In this document: in pieces, positions 1-12,899 of the stretch
Layout of the letters: the number at the start of each line of letters is the position of its first letter
Position numbering within the stretch: the stretch's first letter is position 1
Source: Conus ventricosus
Lineage: Eukaryota; Mollusca; Gastropoda; Neogastropoda; Conidae
Direction of reading: 5' to 3'
DNA: 64,000 bases
Assembly (NCBI GenBank): GCA_018398815.1
Contig: CM031615.1
Span: forward strand, 58,880,514 to 58,944,513
Notes under the pieces: model-generated
Databases searched by the model: none
What the model was told of the DNA's origin: nothing
The model's input: only the letters and a program-made list of their open reading frames with translations
Made by a program: the position numbers and the translations under genes

Positions 1-21
1 ACACACACACACACACACACA

Positions 22-72
<51 letters not shown>

Positions 73-145
73 CCACACACACATACACACGCACGCACGC
101 ACACACGCGCGCGCGCGCGCGCACACACACGCACACTCCTCCCAC
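1..145. repeat. (AC)n/(GC)n microsatellite at the window edge
   Basis: A dinucleotide AC array with a GCGC patch around 107-121. It continues beyond the window. Confidence 0.95.
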
Positions 146-381
146 GCGCGTGAATAGTTAATCACCTAATGTCGTATCACTTCCGGTGTCTATACACATT
201 AAACCTGATCGCAACTAACGAATCCAGTTCCTCCTCCGCCTTCTCTTCTCTTCTTTCCTTGTCACAGATTCTGGCCGGATGACCGTTGCGCGGTTACAAC
301 CTTGAAACGTTTGACATTTGCACCAACCCACCCACTTCCCCTTTTCACGTGTACGAACTAGTCCGTCTTTGGAGAAAGAAG

Positions 382-383
<2 letters not shown>

Positions 384-421
<38 letters not shown>
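384..421. repeat. (GA)n microsatellite
   Basis: A simple GA dinucleotide run. Confidence 0.95.
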
Positions 422-425
<4 letters not shown>

Positions 426-518
426 TTCATATATAGGCCAGGGCCCCTTATGAAGGGGTACATGAATACAATATAACAGCAACGGAAATGAAAACTTCTA
501 GCTCTCCCAGGATGTACA

Positions 519-1967
519 TTATTGTTCTTTTCTTGATACAGCTGTTTGTCTTAGTTTCAACGCTTTACATAAAAACAAGGAAACATTTTGAACAACGGTA
601 GTGGAGGTTGAAGGCATTAACGAGGACAATTTGAATAAGGAACGTTCTCTGCAGCATTTAGGACAAGTAAAAATTGCACGAATGGTTTTGAGAGCCGGAC
701 AACAAAGAATAAAGTGAACCTCATTTCCTAGTGAATTTTTACACAGTGGACAAATTAAGTTATTAAAGGATGAACATATGTAATGATGGACGTTATATTC
801 CGATACACCAAGTCTGAATCTTGTTGTTACATATTTCAAATGTTTATCAATATCAAGCTTTAAATAAGGTGGAAGATAAGGATTACCGCAAAATGTCTGT
901 AAAGACTAAATCGTTTTGAATGTGATCAGACCACTTCTGCCAGCAGCAAGCTATTAATCTCTGACGGAAGATACGGTTGAAATCATCAGCATTACCAACA
1001 CTTCGGCTGAGCCCAGCAAAACCAAAACCATATTCAAATAGACAGAGCCGTATTTCAGTCGCCCAGTTTTCCTTACCTCAGGCATCTAAATCAAACAACA
1101 TATTGCATGGTTTAAGATGAATTCTGCCGTCATCCATCTGCACTAACTTCAACCAATAACGAATGCATCAAACAGCAGAAACAAGATGTATCGGCATCGT
1201 TTTATTTCACCATAAACGAGGCCATTGGGAGGTCGTCTGTCATCACCCAAGATTTGTTTAGAGCACATGTATGAACAGATTGGCAGTATATCGCAGCTTT
1301 GTCCAATCCCCACAGTTTAGAACCATACTGAACAATTGGCTGTACTTGTGTGTCAAACAATTTAATAAACAACTCAAAAGAAGTACTACTGAGGTTATTC
1401 AACCTTTTTCATGATACAAACTAAAATGCTTTTTGCCCGACTTGCCAAGTCTTTGCACGCACAAACAAAGCTTAAACGAGTAGTGAAAAAAAAATTCCCA
1501 AAGATTTATAAGCATTCACACCAGGCATCCAGTCACTATCACACACCCATCTTTCCCTAACTCTTAGATATCCACCCTTGCCAAATGCTATGATACTACT
1601 TTTAGACATGTTAATTTTCAATTAGAATGTTGTAGCAGCATGCTGTAAATCATTTAAGTATGTTCGCAGACCAAGAACATTTTCAGACATTCGAATATCA
1701 TCAGCAGTTGATAAAAGAATTAACAATTTAAAGTGAAGCTTCATGGCTTCCATTGTTAATGACTTCAACCACTAACTCATTGATAAACCAATACAAGAAA
1801 ATGGGGCTACAAGCATTTCCTTGTTTAAGTCCAGTTGTGCAGTTTGTAAAGTCTGTCAAATTAGCACCACATCGAACACGACCTCGTACTATGTTATACA
1901 TGCTTCTAATGCATCTAGGCCTACAAGTTTTACCATAAATGCGATTTTTAAGCATAATTGGCCAAAG

Positions 1968-2042
<75 letters not shown>

Positions 2043-2070
2043 TTTCATTATCACTGAAAAATAAGGGATT
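519..2070 (-). mobile_element. Decayed non-LTR retrotransposon, RT to C-terminal zinc region
   Basis: Minus-strand pieces in changing frames run in the order expected for a LINE ORF2. First is RT palm sequence with NCTTGLKQGNACSPI near 1830-1900 and an ADD tripeptide near 1700. Next comes VQPIVQYGSKLWGLDKAA (1290-1345), and last a CPLCKNSLGNEVHFILCCP zinc-type motif (690-760). These are typical of CR1/jockey-like elements in molluscs. Many frameshifts and stops are present and the 5' half is missing. Confidence 0.8.
1969..2042. repeat. (GA)n microsatellite within LINE region
   Basis: A GA run with GGA interruptions at the 5' side of the minus-strand LINE fragment. Confidence 0.95.
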
Positions 2071-3305
2071 TAATTAAGTCCAAGAAAATTTACTTCTTGC
2101 GGACTCTAATACATGATTGTCGCCAGTCAAGGACACCATACTGCGGTTTAAACAATCGAGTTGAATGGAGGAATAAACAGAACGAAACACAACTGATTCT
2201 GAACTCTTAAAAAAAAAAAGAAAGGAAAGAAATGCAGTCAAATAACTGGAAACGTCGCCATATTGTTTATTTAGTTCATACATTTTTGTTTGTGCATCTT
2301 TGGCGCAACAAGCTTTACGAAGTAATTTTTTTAATTCGTGTAATTTATACACAGCACAGACCAACTCCACATCCTAGTCATTGTCTTTTGACACACCTTT
2401 CACGTAGTGACGCCGCCATAACCTGTCCATGCAAGTGAAGTTCATGGAGTGGTGTACTAAGATTGAGCTTAATGTCAGCTTTCACATTGAATTATCTACA
2501 AAGAAGAGAAGTGCTCTTTTGGAAGTGTGAGTGAAATAATTCACGCGCAGTGACGGCAGAAGAAAAAGAAACACCTGAAGGTGATGGGGGGGACCCAGAG
2601 AAGCACTGCCTTCACCTGCCTTTAGAGCATAAGTGACGGCATAAGTTATGGGAAAACTGACTGCAATGAAGAAAAGTGGGGAGGGTGAACGGAGATGGCG
2701 TAGGAGGGTGTGGACCGCGTTATCGACTAATTGATGTAAATGGAGTTGTAAGTTTATGAGCGGGTGACAGCATTCTTACGACAGTAGTGGGATTTTCCAT
2801 TTTCTGCCGACCGTTGAGAGACAAGTTTTTTCCAATGCGAAATCTGTCATGGAATCAAGTGGATCTGGTCGCCTGATGGTCCCAGACTGCAGCTCAAAGG
2901 CATACAAAGGTAGACGAGCAAGCAAGCCGCTTCCTTCTTTCTATCGGCGCAAACTGAAAGTTGTCTCCCTTTGCAAGCTGAGCAACCCGTAAATCGAAAC
3001 TCGATTTGTTTTGAGAGAACTCCAACTGAACTATGAGGAAGCTGATGACTTGTTCTCCTTGGCGGCTTCATACACGCGCTTATGTTAATGATTGCCACAC
3101 CAAAATCTCCTTTGAAAATTCATTATCAGCAGATCTTTCCGATTGAGTCTGCTGCCACGGTCAACGCTGCCACATTGACAAAAAGATCTCACAGCCTGCA
3201 AGGACTCGGGTCTCGTAAGAGGCACGGGGGAAACACCTTCAGGGAGCTGTCTGAAAACGAAACAGCGTCATGGTCCCTTCCGGCTGTCGTTTCTTCATCC
3301 GCTCA

Positions 3306-3775
3306 TGCGACGTTCACACTAGGCTGTAACCACGGTCTAACCAAGTGGTTACATTGAGGTATCTAACTGCGATGAGACAAACTGTATATTTTTGACACAG
3401 CGTGTGTGAATGGAAAGCGTCTAACCATTAGGCTCCGCCCCTTTTCTCGCCCAGTTCTCGCTCGCTGGCTGGGTTTGGTTTTACGCTGAAGTTAGACTGG
3501 TGGCTCTAACTCATTGGAACCGACGGGGACTAGTGTGAATGCCTTTGTAACCGTATTTGGTCACATCGGGCGATGTAACCTTGAAAATATTTTTTCTTCC
3601 GAGTCATATTTTTGGGGGGCCATGTAACCACCTATCGAACCACAAATCGGGTCTTCCCGAAAAATCGTCTAACCGATGGGAACCCACTGCAACCAAAATT
3701 GCGTGGTTCCAGTCAGTTACAGAGCGATCTAACCATTTGGTTAGACCGTGGTTACAGCCTAGTGTGAACGTCGCA
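3306..3775. mobile_element. MITE with perfect 39-bp terminal inverted repeats
   Basis: The first 39 bp (starting TGCGACGTTCACACTAGGC) are exactly the reverse complement of 3737-3775. The 470-bp element has no coding capacity and contains several internal AACC-type motifs like those in its ends. No clear target duplication was identified, so the superfamily is not assigned. Confidence 0.8.
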
Positions 3776-3789
3776 TTATGCCAAGTCTG

Positions 3790-6262
3790 TATAAAGTCAA
3801 ACAGACCCGTTCTCCCCTCCCCCTCCTTCCCAGACTGTAGACAGAATGGAGTCGGAGTGATCTGCTCATATGTTGTTCCCGGACTATAGTCTGTAATGTA
3901 GTCGGACTGATTCGGCCATTTCTTATTCCGAGAGCTTGTATGGAGTCAGATTGAGCCAGTCATTTGGTGTTCCCAGACTGGTCAGTGCATTGAATATTTT
4001 GGACGCGGATGTTGACCCCGTGACCATGAAATTCAAAGGCGTACTTCATGAAACATCTGAGGAAGTACTTGGCAGACAGAGGAAGAAGATCCAGCTTTGG
4101 ATCACAAACGACATCATTGACCTTTGCAAGGAAGGGAGAGCACTAAAAGCCACCAGGTTCTCCAGCCCAGTAACATCCAACAGCTGCAGACAGAAGAACT
4201 AGGAAATACGGAAGAAAATAATACAGGCAGAAGAAAATTGGAAAACAGACCAGTGCAAAACCATTAAACGGGACATGGGCATGGGAACACCAAAACGTCC
4301 TACAAGACCCCGAGGAAGCTCACCAAAACCAAGCAGAACAAGTCGTCAGTGATTGAGGATGACGCTGGCAATGTACTGACTGAAAACACCGAGATCATGA
4401 ATAAGTAGAAGAGGTGGACAGAATATTGCCAGAAGTTGTAGAATTACCCGCTCCGACCCGACACCGGCTTGTTGACCGACCAACCAGCAGAGAGAAAACC
4501 AGACCCTTCGAATATTAAGAGCAGAAGTGAAAGAAGCAGTTCTCTGTTTGAAAGGAGGAAAGTCGCCAGGAATAGACAACATCCCCACACAGCTGCTACA
4601 GCATGGAAGCGAGGAGATCATCACAGTGCTGACTATACTCTTGTCAGGAGATCTGGGATACCAAGGCATGGCCCCGAGAATGGACGCGGTTTTTTTAATA
4701 TTTTTTTTAATTCCCATCCCAAAGAAAGGCAACACCAGACTGTGTCAGAACTACAGAACGATCAGTTTGATTTGTCCTCCCAGCAAAGTTCAGCTAAGAA
4801 TCATTCTGAACCAGCTTTCGACCAGGCTCTCGGCGGGCTTTCAACCAGGAAGAAGTGCAGATGAGCAAATCATCAACTGCCGCCTGATGATTTAGAAACT
4901 CCTCCAATACCTCTTCCACAACTTCATAGACTTTAAACAAGCTTTCCTTCGAATTTGGCATGACGGGTTGTTGCAGGTCCTCAGAAATGTCCACGTGGAG
5001 GAAGGGTTGGTCCAGATCACACAGGCGCTGTACAGCTCGGCAAAAGGTCCCGTGCTCATGAACAGCCAAATAGGGGACCTCTTCCGTACAACTGTCGGCG
5101 TCCGACAGGGCTGTCTGCTCTCCCCGACCCTCTTAACCTCTACTTGGAAAATATCATGCACGAGGACGTCGAAAACTTCAACACTACCATTTCAGCTGGA
5201 CAGGCCCATATGTAAACTGCGCTTCGCTGACGACATAGACCTACTCGGCAGAAGCAACGAAGAACTCCAAGACCCGACCAGCAGGCTAGAAGACCGGGCC
5301 AGTGCATATGGAATAGAAATCAGTGCAGAAAAGAGCGAGGTGATGGTGAACAGCAGCAATGAAGACCAGACCACAAACATCACAATACACGCACGAACGA
5401 TTGAAGAGGTGGAAGTGTGTAAATACCTCGGCTCCACGCTCACAAATGATGGTCACTGCACAACAAGAATCAAAGTCAGATTAGTTCGTGCCACATCAGC
5501 TATGGCAAAGCTCACAAAGCTGTGGAGAAGCAACGATATCAGCTTCCCAGCGAAACTCAAGGCCTACAAAGCCCTTGTCCTCTCAGTCTTCCTCTGTGTG
5601 TGTGTGTAAGAGCTGGACCTTGACGGCAGAGTTGGAGAGAGGATCCAGGCCTTTGAAGTCATGCAGATGTCTGCTCCACATCTCCTGGACAGAGCACAGA
5701 ACCTACGACTTTGTCCGAGAGCAGGTGACCACACTGGCAGGACCACAGGAACCCCTCTTGGCTACGGTCAGGAGGAGAAAGCTGATGTGGTTTGGCCACG
5801 TGACACGACACGACTCGCTGGCAAAGACAATGCTGCAAGGCACGCTTGAAGGAGGAAGGTGCAGAGGCAGGCAGAGACAGAGCTGGTCGGAGAACGTGAT
5901 AGAATGGACCAACCTCAGACTGCCAGAACTCCTGCAAGAAGCAGAAGACATGCCGCGATGGAGAAGAAGATCGACGGAGTTGTCATTCATGTCACCCCTA
6001 CGACCGCTTAGGTTATGGGAATGAGATAAGATGATGAGACTAAGGTCCGAATTGAGTCACACTGGTCTGGTCGTTTGTTGTTGACAGACTACAGTTTGTA
6101 GAGACCTAGATTAATCCGGTCGATTGTTGTTCCCAAAGTCTGTATGGTCGTTTGTTGTTCTTAGACTGAAGTCTGTATGGAGTCATACTGATTCTGTCAT
6201 TTGCTGTCCCCTGTCTAAAGTCTGTATGGAGTCGGATTGATCCAGTTGTTCATTTTTCCCAA
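3790..6262. repeat. Degenerate ~55-bp minisatellite split by an RTE element
   Basis: Units containing gaCTGTAGTCTGTATGGAGTCGG-like and TTTGTTGTTCCCAGACTG-like halves occur at 3790-3983 and again at 6044-6262. The RTE-like element lies between. The two flanks are clearly the same divergent tandem family, so the retroelement inserted into the array. Confidence 0.65.
3984..6037 (+). mobile_element. RTE-like LINE, 5'-truncated and frameshifted
   Basis: The coding order is ETSEEVLGRQRKKIQ (4050), KSPGIDNIPTQLLQHG (4560), LIPIPKKGN with QNYRTISLI (4720-4770), QVLRNVHVEEGLVQ (4975), TTVGVRQGCLLSP (5090), LRFADDIDLLG with the catalytic ADD (5220), and CKYLGSTLTNDG (5430). It ends with the MWFGHVTRHDS / LQGTLEGG tail (5785-5850). 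This is the endonuclease-reverse transcriptase family often labelled RTE in cnidarians and molluscs. The longest intact segment is 4968-5609. The endonuclease domain is absent. The 3' end is a GATAAGATGATGAG-type tail. Confidence 0.88.
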
Positions 6263-7079
6263 ATCTGTTTTACACGCCACCCCCCCCCCCCCCCCTCCCC
6301 CCGTTCGTTTCCCTGCACTGAAGAACAGGTAAACTGCTAATGGATGCAGGGCATGAGTTACTAGTGGCGATAAAGTATTGTATGTTTGCACGCTTCCAAA
6401 GGAAGACAAGTAAGAGGTACTTTCATGAGAACTTATAACATCTTCACTAGACCGGAAGACGTTGAAACTGACAAGATATTTACACTGGTCGTTTACCTGT
6501 GATGAAAGCAGAAGTTTGAAATAAGAAATTGAAACACATACTGATATGGAAAAATTCCATACATAACACTTTTACATGATGTGGAGTTCGTGCTTATTGT
6601 AAAAAAAATAATGTTCAGTAGGAAGAAAATCAAGGAAGAACTTGACAGCGAAAGGTTTTCAGAGATGAACCTGAAAACTTACCTCTTCCCTCTCCCCTGC
6701 CGCGCCTCCTGAGGCAAGTATTCTGCTCCTGAACTCCTTACACCCTGAGTCCGGCCCGCATGCAGGTCATGACCTCAAGATGTCCTTCTGTGCTCAGGTT
6801 TTTTTTTTTCTCTGGCACAGGCGGGATTCGAATCAGCAACTTCTGAATGGGTTGGGCGATGTCTGACCCACATCACCACCGGACACCTGTTCTAAGTTAG
6901 AAAATGTAAGCTTTATATAAAGTTCATTTTTGTTCCTTCTCGTCCAGATCCAGCTGAAACTCTTTTCAGCTGTCTCTACCATTGTGTATGGGGTTCTGGT
7001 CCTCTCCTTACCAGAAATGGAGCGCGTGTAATCATAAACTGGTGAGTGCACAACCTCCCTCCCCTCCCCTCCCCTCTCC

Positions 7080-8622
7080 TTAGTTCAATCCTCTTTTCGA
7101 GAACTTCGACTCGGAATCCAGATTCCGTCAAGCGTCTGACTTGACTAGCATGCTTCCCAGTCCTTTAGCGACGACTTTGCTCCATTCTGCTTTCAAACGA
7201 CACACAGTGAGTTCAATCAGAATCAGTTGTTTGATGAACCTGGGCGAAGTACAATATCTGGTCTCATGCCACTGTTCTGGTGATCTCCGGATGTTGTCCC
7301 GCCCCCGCCCGCACCCCCCCCCCCCCCCCCCCCCCCCCCATTCTGGAAGGTCTGCTGTGATTTCCCAGTCATCCAGTACACCCCTTTCATGCTGCGTGCT
7401 TCCGTGTTCTCAATGTCACAGCTGTTTTAGATCATGATATATAGCATCCTCCAATGTAGTACGTCATTGCTAAGGCTACTGGTTGTGCAGTGTTTCCTCT
7501 GGGAGTGCTCAGTGCATGTGGTTTCTCCTTAAGCATGTGGCTGTGTCTCTGTGTGTACCTTCACTGGGATAGCGCCGCTTTGCGTGCACTCGGGACATGT
7601 TCCGCTACGCTGTCTGTCTGCCCCGAAAGAGCGGACATGCAGGATCACCTGATTCCCCCCCCCCTTCCCCCCCCCCCCCCCCCCCCCCCCCCCCATTTCA
7701 CCAGGTGTGAATTCGAGGGCAGGAGGTCGCATGCAGATGTGAGGATGACGCTGACCCTAGAGGGGCCATGCTGCATATGTCATTCCAGCTCAATCTTCTT
7801 TGGAGTACGTCTTCCTACGTAGTCCACTATCCCCGTTGGTGTTGCTGGACTGCCTCCTGGATTCTCTTGGCGTTCCTCTCTTTCATCAGCTCATCATTAC
7901 CATGTGTCTCCTTGCTTTCTCTTTTGTCTTAGACCATCACTTCATTTCTGTTGACCCCAGCCGCTTTCTGTTGGCTTGTGTGTGTGTGTGTCCTGTTTTT
8001 TTACCCTGATCTTAAGGTTTTCCCATGTCATGTCAGCTGCCGCTTGAACTTCCCATTTTCTGCCAGTTTTTTAGCTTGGATTGGACTGACCTCACAGCCT
8101 TGCCCCAGAGTCCTCGAGCATGGTTAGTGAGCAACCTAGTTTCACCTGTGTTGTGCTCCTCCAGGATGGATTTCGGAGGTAGTTACAGCTTTACTCGGCG
8201 GCAGTATCGCGCTGACGCGCTGTACCAAACGCCAAAACATTAGAGTCAGCAAGAAAATGCCCATTAGTAGCAATACAACATACAGACTTGCATGGTGCGT
8301 GAGAGTTGGGGGGAAAAAGGGACCGCCTTTACAAAAAAGGGGGGAAAAGAAAAGAAAAAGAAAGAAGAAAGAAAGGAAGAAACAAAAAAAAACAAGACAA
8401 AAAAAAGTAAAGGCGGTGGAGGGTTAAAAAAAAAAGGTAGTAGGACGCAGTGTCAGTCAGACCAGAGGGACACGAAGCCATTTTCCTGTACACATGTTGA
8501 TTTTGGCCTCCATTGCTTCCACTGTGATAGTGCCGATTTTCAATAACACTGGAGGCCAGAGGATCTTCGGGATCGTCTTGAACTGCAGACATCAGACCTT
8601 GTATGTACTAGGGAGGACTCAC

Positions 8623-8657
<35 letters not shown>

Positions 8658-9640
8658 TATCATTTGATCAGTTTCTCTTTCCGTCTTTGTGCCTTTCAAG
8701 GAGTCACCACACCTCCTCCAAAGGCTCTTGATCGGTTCTCCTGTCACTGCTGGAACGGTTTGGTTGGCTATGAGCATAACCGTTTCAGCTACTTTCCTTT
8801 TCCGCGGGAAAGGCTTCGTGATTTCTTTGATCTGAAATCCATCCTTGATGAAGCAAATAACTTGTCTAACCACCTCGGTGTTTTGTGTGTTTCATCTTCT
8901 TCAGTGGAGAGGACTGCTATGTCAGCCATGAGGGTTTTTAGAAGGGATGTTTGGTATCCATTCGCGAGGCCTGTTGAACCAGTGGCACTTACGGCTGTTT
9001 TCAAGATGACTTCGAATGTCAACGCGAACAGTATTTGAGATATTGCATCGACGTTGCTGAGCCGATTTCCAGGTTCATCCAGTCTGTTATGTTTTCTTTT
9101 ATGGAGAACCTCCTCAATATTTGTCAAACGTTTTTTGAGACATCATACATTTCAAGGGCCAGTTGAATAATCATGCGTGGAACTGATCCACATGTATTTG
9201 CCAGATCGAGCCACATCACGTTGAGATCCTTTTCTATACCCTAGCTCTTTGGATTGCTTCTGAAATCATAGTAACATGATCCAAACAACCCGACACTCCT
9301 TGGTGACTGACAAATCCAGGTAGGTACTCATCTTTTGGCTGCCATCATAGACGAGAAGATTCCCCACGCCACTCCTTCCTCTGGCGTTTGTTAATTCGTG
9401 ATATTGGTCTGAACTGGTTGAGGCCACTCAAGTTTTACCCTTCGGGAATGTATACTCCATCAGCTATCATTCATTTGTCGCTGATCTTCAGTTTTCTCCA
9501 TGCTTGTTTTGTCATTTTGTGGAGCCACTCAAGGACATTTGGACGTGTCTTATACTGCAGATAGGATACTCCACTGACTCCATAGCTCACTGACGCCATG
9601 GCTCACTGACTCCATGGCTCCAGCGTTCTAACCACGCTCT
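7080..9640 (-). mobile_element. Decayed LINE-like reverse transcriptase with C-terminal domain
   Basis: Read on the minus strand, the order is RPNVLEWLHKM (about 9510), SGLNQFRPIS (9400), PGFVSHQGVSGCLDHVTMIS (9290), ALTFEVILK (9010), SSRMDFRSKKSRSLSRGKGK (8800), VPAVTGEPIKSL (8740), DLLPSNSHLVKW (7710), and ILIELTV (7220). I know this domain order from a widespread invertebrate LINE-like family. There are many stops and frameshifts. Poly-C runs at 7314-7339, 7657-7694 and 8624-8657 interrupt the coding homology. Confidence 0.75.
7314..8657. repeat. Three poly-C runs inside a decayed LINE
   Basis: Runs at 7314-7339, 7657-7694 and 8624-8657 fall at points where protein homology of the minus-strand LINE should continue. 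Confidence 0.85.
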
Positions 9641-9832
9641 TTACCTCATCCAGTGCTGGCGGCTTGTCATTGAACTTGTCTCTGGCGCTGCTGGCCGAAT
9701 CAAGCCCTGGTTTCTAATGGTGCTGCGCTCTGAGTTTCGGAGTATGTTTTACAGAGATGCTTTCCAAAGAGTTTTTTGTCTGTCCACTGTGAGTTGCCCT
9801 GATTTTGAATGCATTGCCGTATCATGCAGTCT

Positions 9833-9942
9833 CTCCCCCCCCCCCCCCCCCTTTGTGTGTTTGTGTGTGTGTTGTGTGTGTGTGTGGTGTGTGTGTGTGT
9901 GTGTGTGTGGTGTGTGTGTGTGTGTGTGTGTTGTGTGTTATC
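9833..9942. repeat. Poly-C followed by (GT)n
   Basis: About 17 C and then a GT array with GG and TT interruptions. Confidence 0.93.
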
Positions 9943-10490
9943 CAAAGAAGCCAAATCATGAGGACGCTATCTGACACAACCTGCATGAGCCAAGATATCA
10001 TTCTGAATACATCTTTCCAAATGCCATTTAGGGACACATGATGTCATGATTTATGAATTGTGAATATTTTAAAAAAAAATCTCCTTTCCTTTTTGATCAT
10101 TGGATGTCTAACCGGGAGGAGGAAGAGAGGGGGGAGGGGGTGGGGGGTGGGGGTGGAAGGCATCGTGTGAGACGGTGGCAGGTCTGTAACTCTTGAAGAG
10201 AGAAAAGCACATACAAAACCCAATCAATGTTGACAATGCGCTCGGCTGACTTTCCAGTTAGAACCGGTCGAGTCGGCTACTGCTACAACATTTATTTCAT
10301 CAATCGCCTCATCATTTTTAACTGCCCTCTTTTTTTCCACTTCTCATAGATCTCAGCTTTTTTTCTTCTTCTTTTTTTAATGTCAGGTTTGGTTTTAATC
10401 TTCAAATGGCGTTAATTAAGATTTGGCTTATGGCTACGGAAGATATTTTGCTGAAAGAAGAAAGGGGGAGGGGAGAGGAGCGGAAGAGAG

Positions 10491-10549
10491 GGGGGGGGGG
10501 GGGGGGGGAGAATGATCGAATTGGGGGGGGGGGGGGGGGGGGGGGGGGG
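10491..10549 (+). repeat. Two poly-G runs
   Basis: Runs of about 19 and 25 G are separated by AGAATGATCGAATT. The region up to 10620 has no gene. Confidence 0.9.
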
Positions 10550-10670
10550 TGGTGAAAGCCTGAAGGGACCATTTCAGTAGGCGAAAACATTAGGGCCTAC
10601 TGCTATCTTTATACGGGCATTTCCTTCAAATCAATGTTAAGGGAGGACGTGGGAGTTGGAGGAGGATAGG

Positions 10671-11140
<470 letters not shown>

Positions 11141-11213
11141 GGGTAAGTTCCAGTTTTCATAAGCCGGAATGCGGGGGACATACGGCTCTGCTTCTTTAAA
11201 TTCTTGTAAAAGT

Positions 11214-11217
11214 TGTG

Positions 11218-11248
<31 letters not shown>

Positions 11249-11519
11249 TGTGTGTGCATGCGCCGCGCGCGTGGCAGGAGGGGAGGATGGGGGTGGGCGT
11301 GGGCCTTGGGGGGGTCGCTCATCTTGCAAGCGAAGGAATCTTAAACCAACATGTCGCCTTTTAAAGCGTTCACACACACACACACAAACACACGAGCGCG
11401 CGCGAACGCACGCACACACGCACGCACACACACCACACACACACAAAACACACACACACACACACAACCACACACACACACACACAACACACCGCGCGCG
11501 CACACACACACACACACAC

Positions 11520-11554
<35 letters not shown>

Positions 11555-11585
11555 CCACACACACACACAACACACACACACACAA
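11214..11585. repeat. (GT)n then (AC)n arrays in opposing orientation
   Basis: GT at 11214-11260 and AC at 11371-11585 can pair as a long imperfect hairpin around about 110 bp of unique sequence. Confidence 0.92.
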
Positions 11586-11875
11586 AAGCGCACCTCTGAG
11601 AGATGATATGAAATCTTTATTTCCAAAGGGATAACAGATAAGCGAACACATGCTTTTTTTCCCATCCGGCCCTTGCCCCGCTAAGGCTAAGCGTAAGAGA
11701 CAAGACAAACAAACAAAACAAAATTCTTATTTACGAGGATAATAGATAAGCACTGATGTGCTTTTTTACATCCAGTCCTCGCCTGTGTAGGTCAACAATA
11801 TAAAATAAAAGGCAACAAAGGAAGCATGCAAAGGTGACTAGAACTTACAATACAATAGGGGATTTAAAAAAAAAA

Positions 11876-11929
11876 AAAAAAGAGAGAGAGAGAAAAGAGA
11901 CGCAGGAGCGAAGGGATGCGGGGTAAGCC

Positions 11930-11983
<54 letters not shown>

Positions 11984-12019
11984 GGGAGAGAGAGAGAAGA
12001 GAGAGGGGAGGGAGGGAGG

Positions 12020-12065
<46 letters not shown>
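11876..12065. repeat. Poly-A and purine-rich (GA)n/(GGGA)n tract
   Basis: An almost pure purine stretch on the plus strand over about 190 bp, with GGGA blocks in the middle. It is a candidate for triplex formation. Confidence 0.9.
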
Positions 12066-12067
<2 letters not shown>

Positions 12068-12175
12068 GGGGGAGAAAGAAGGCTAGAGGGGTGCGATAAG
12101 AGAGCATGTTTAGAACAATCTGACAATCAAAAAATTTTCAAAGAGATACAAAACAATTAATTTTGAAACACCGGG

Positions 12176-12302
12176 GGAGGGGGGGGGGGGGGGGGAATAA
12201 AGCACAAATGGAGGTGGGAAATGCATAATGATAGCCCAGTCGCCACGGTAGGAAGTGATATCATATGGATAAAAAAAATCAAGTCATTTCCAGCAGAGCC
12301 GT

Positions 12303-12336
<34 letters not shown>

Positions 12337-12470
12337 AAGTCACATAAGAAACACAAGCATTTCGACAGAATGACAAGAGGGCAGGAGGTAGTAGAAGAGA
12401 GAGAGAGAGAGAGAGAGAAGAGAGGGGAGAGAGAAGAGAGAGATGGGGGGGGGGGGGAGGAGGTAGGTGG
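12176..12470. repeat. Poly-G, (GA)n and G-rich simple sequence
   Basis: Poly-G at about 12178-12195, GA runs at 12308-12336 and 12396-12440, and poly-G at 12445-12457. Confidence 0.9.
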
Positions 12471-12591
12471 GGGTGAGTGTTCGTTCTGCTGGGTTGCAAA
12501 TGACAGGCGTAATCGTATGTCGCACAGCCATGCCGTCGCAACTCCTCCGAACAGAAAGTTTGATCACGTGACTTCCGGGTTTGAGGTTTAC

Positions 12592-12870
12592 CTTCCTGCT
12601 CCACAAGTTGTCGTCTGACAAGATAGGGGAAGACGCACCTGTCTTGTCAATTGTGCGAAACTGCAGTGGCCATTCGAGAACCATGCCAAAAGAAATCGAG
12701 TTATTCTGAAAGACTTTGTACGCCATGTTGTTGACCTGAAAGCAGAGGACGACCCTGCTGGAACCGGCTTTCACAGAGAATTCCGGGTGAGTGACGGTGA
12801 TAGGATTGTCACTGAGCGAGTCTGAGAGTATGTCTGTCATTGATTGTGGTAGTCGGTACACGGGGGAAAA
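12592..12870 (-). CDS. Unrecognised candidate exon
   Basis: On the minus strand an acceptor-like tgttgttgtgcag precedes 93 codons, phase 0-0, that end at an AG|GTAAAC donor. The peptide starts FSPVYRLPQSMTDIL and ends SDDNLWSRK, with alternating hydrophobic stretches (RVVLCFQV, FGMVLEW) suggestive of a beta-rich domain. Residues upstream in another frame (KVYIFGRNLTVQFDF at about 12950) also look coding, so the exon may be longer with a one-base frame break. I do not recognise the family, and no partner exons were found. Confidence 0.35.
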
Positions 12871-12899
12871 CTGCACAACAACAGCGCTTCGTGTAGGTG

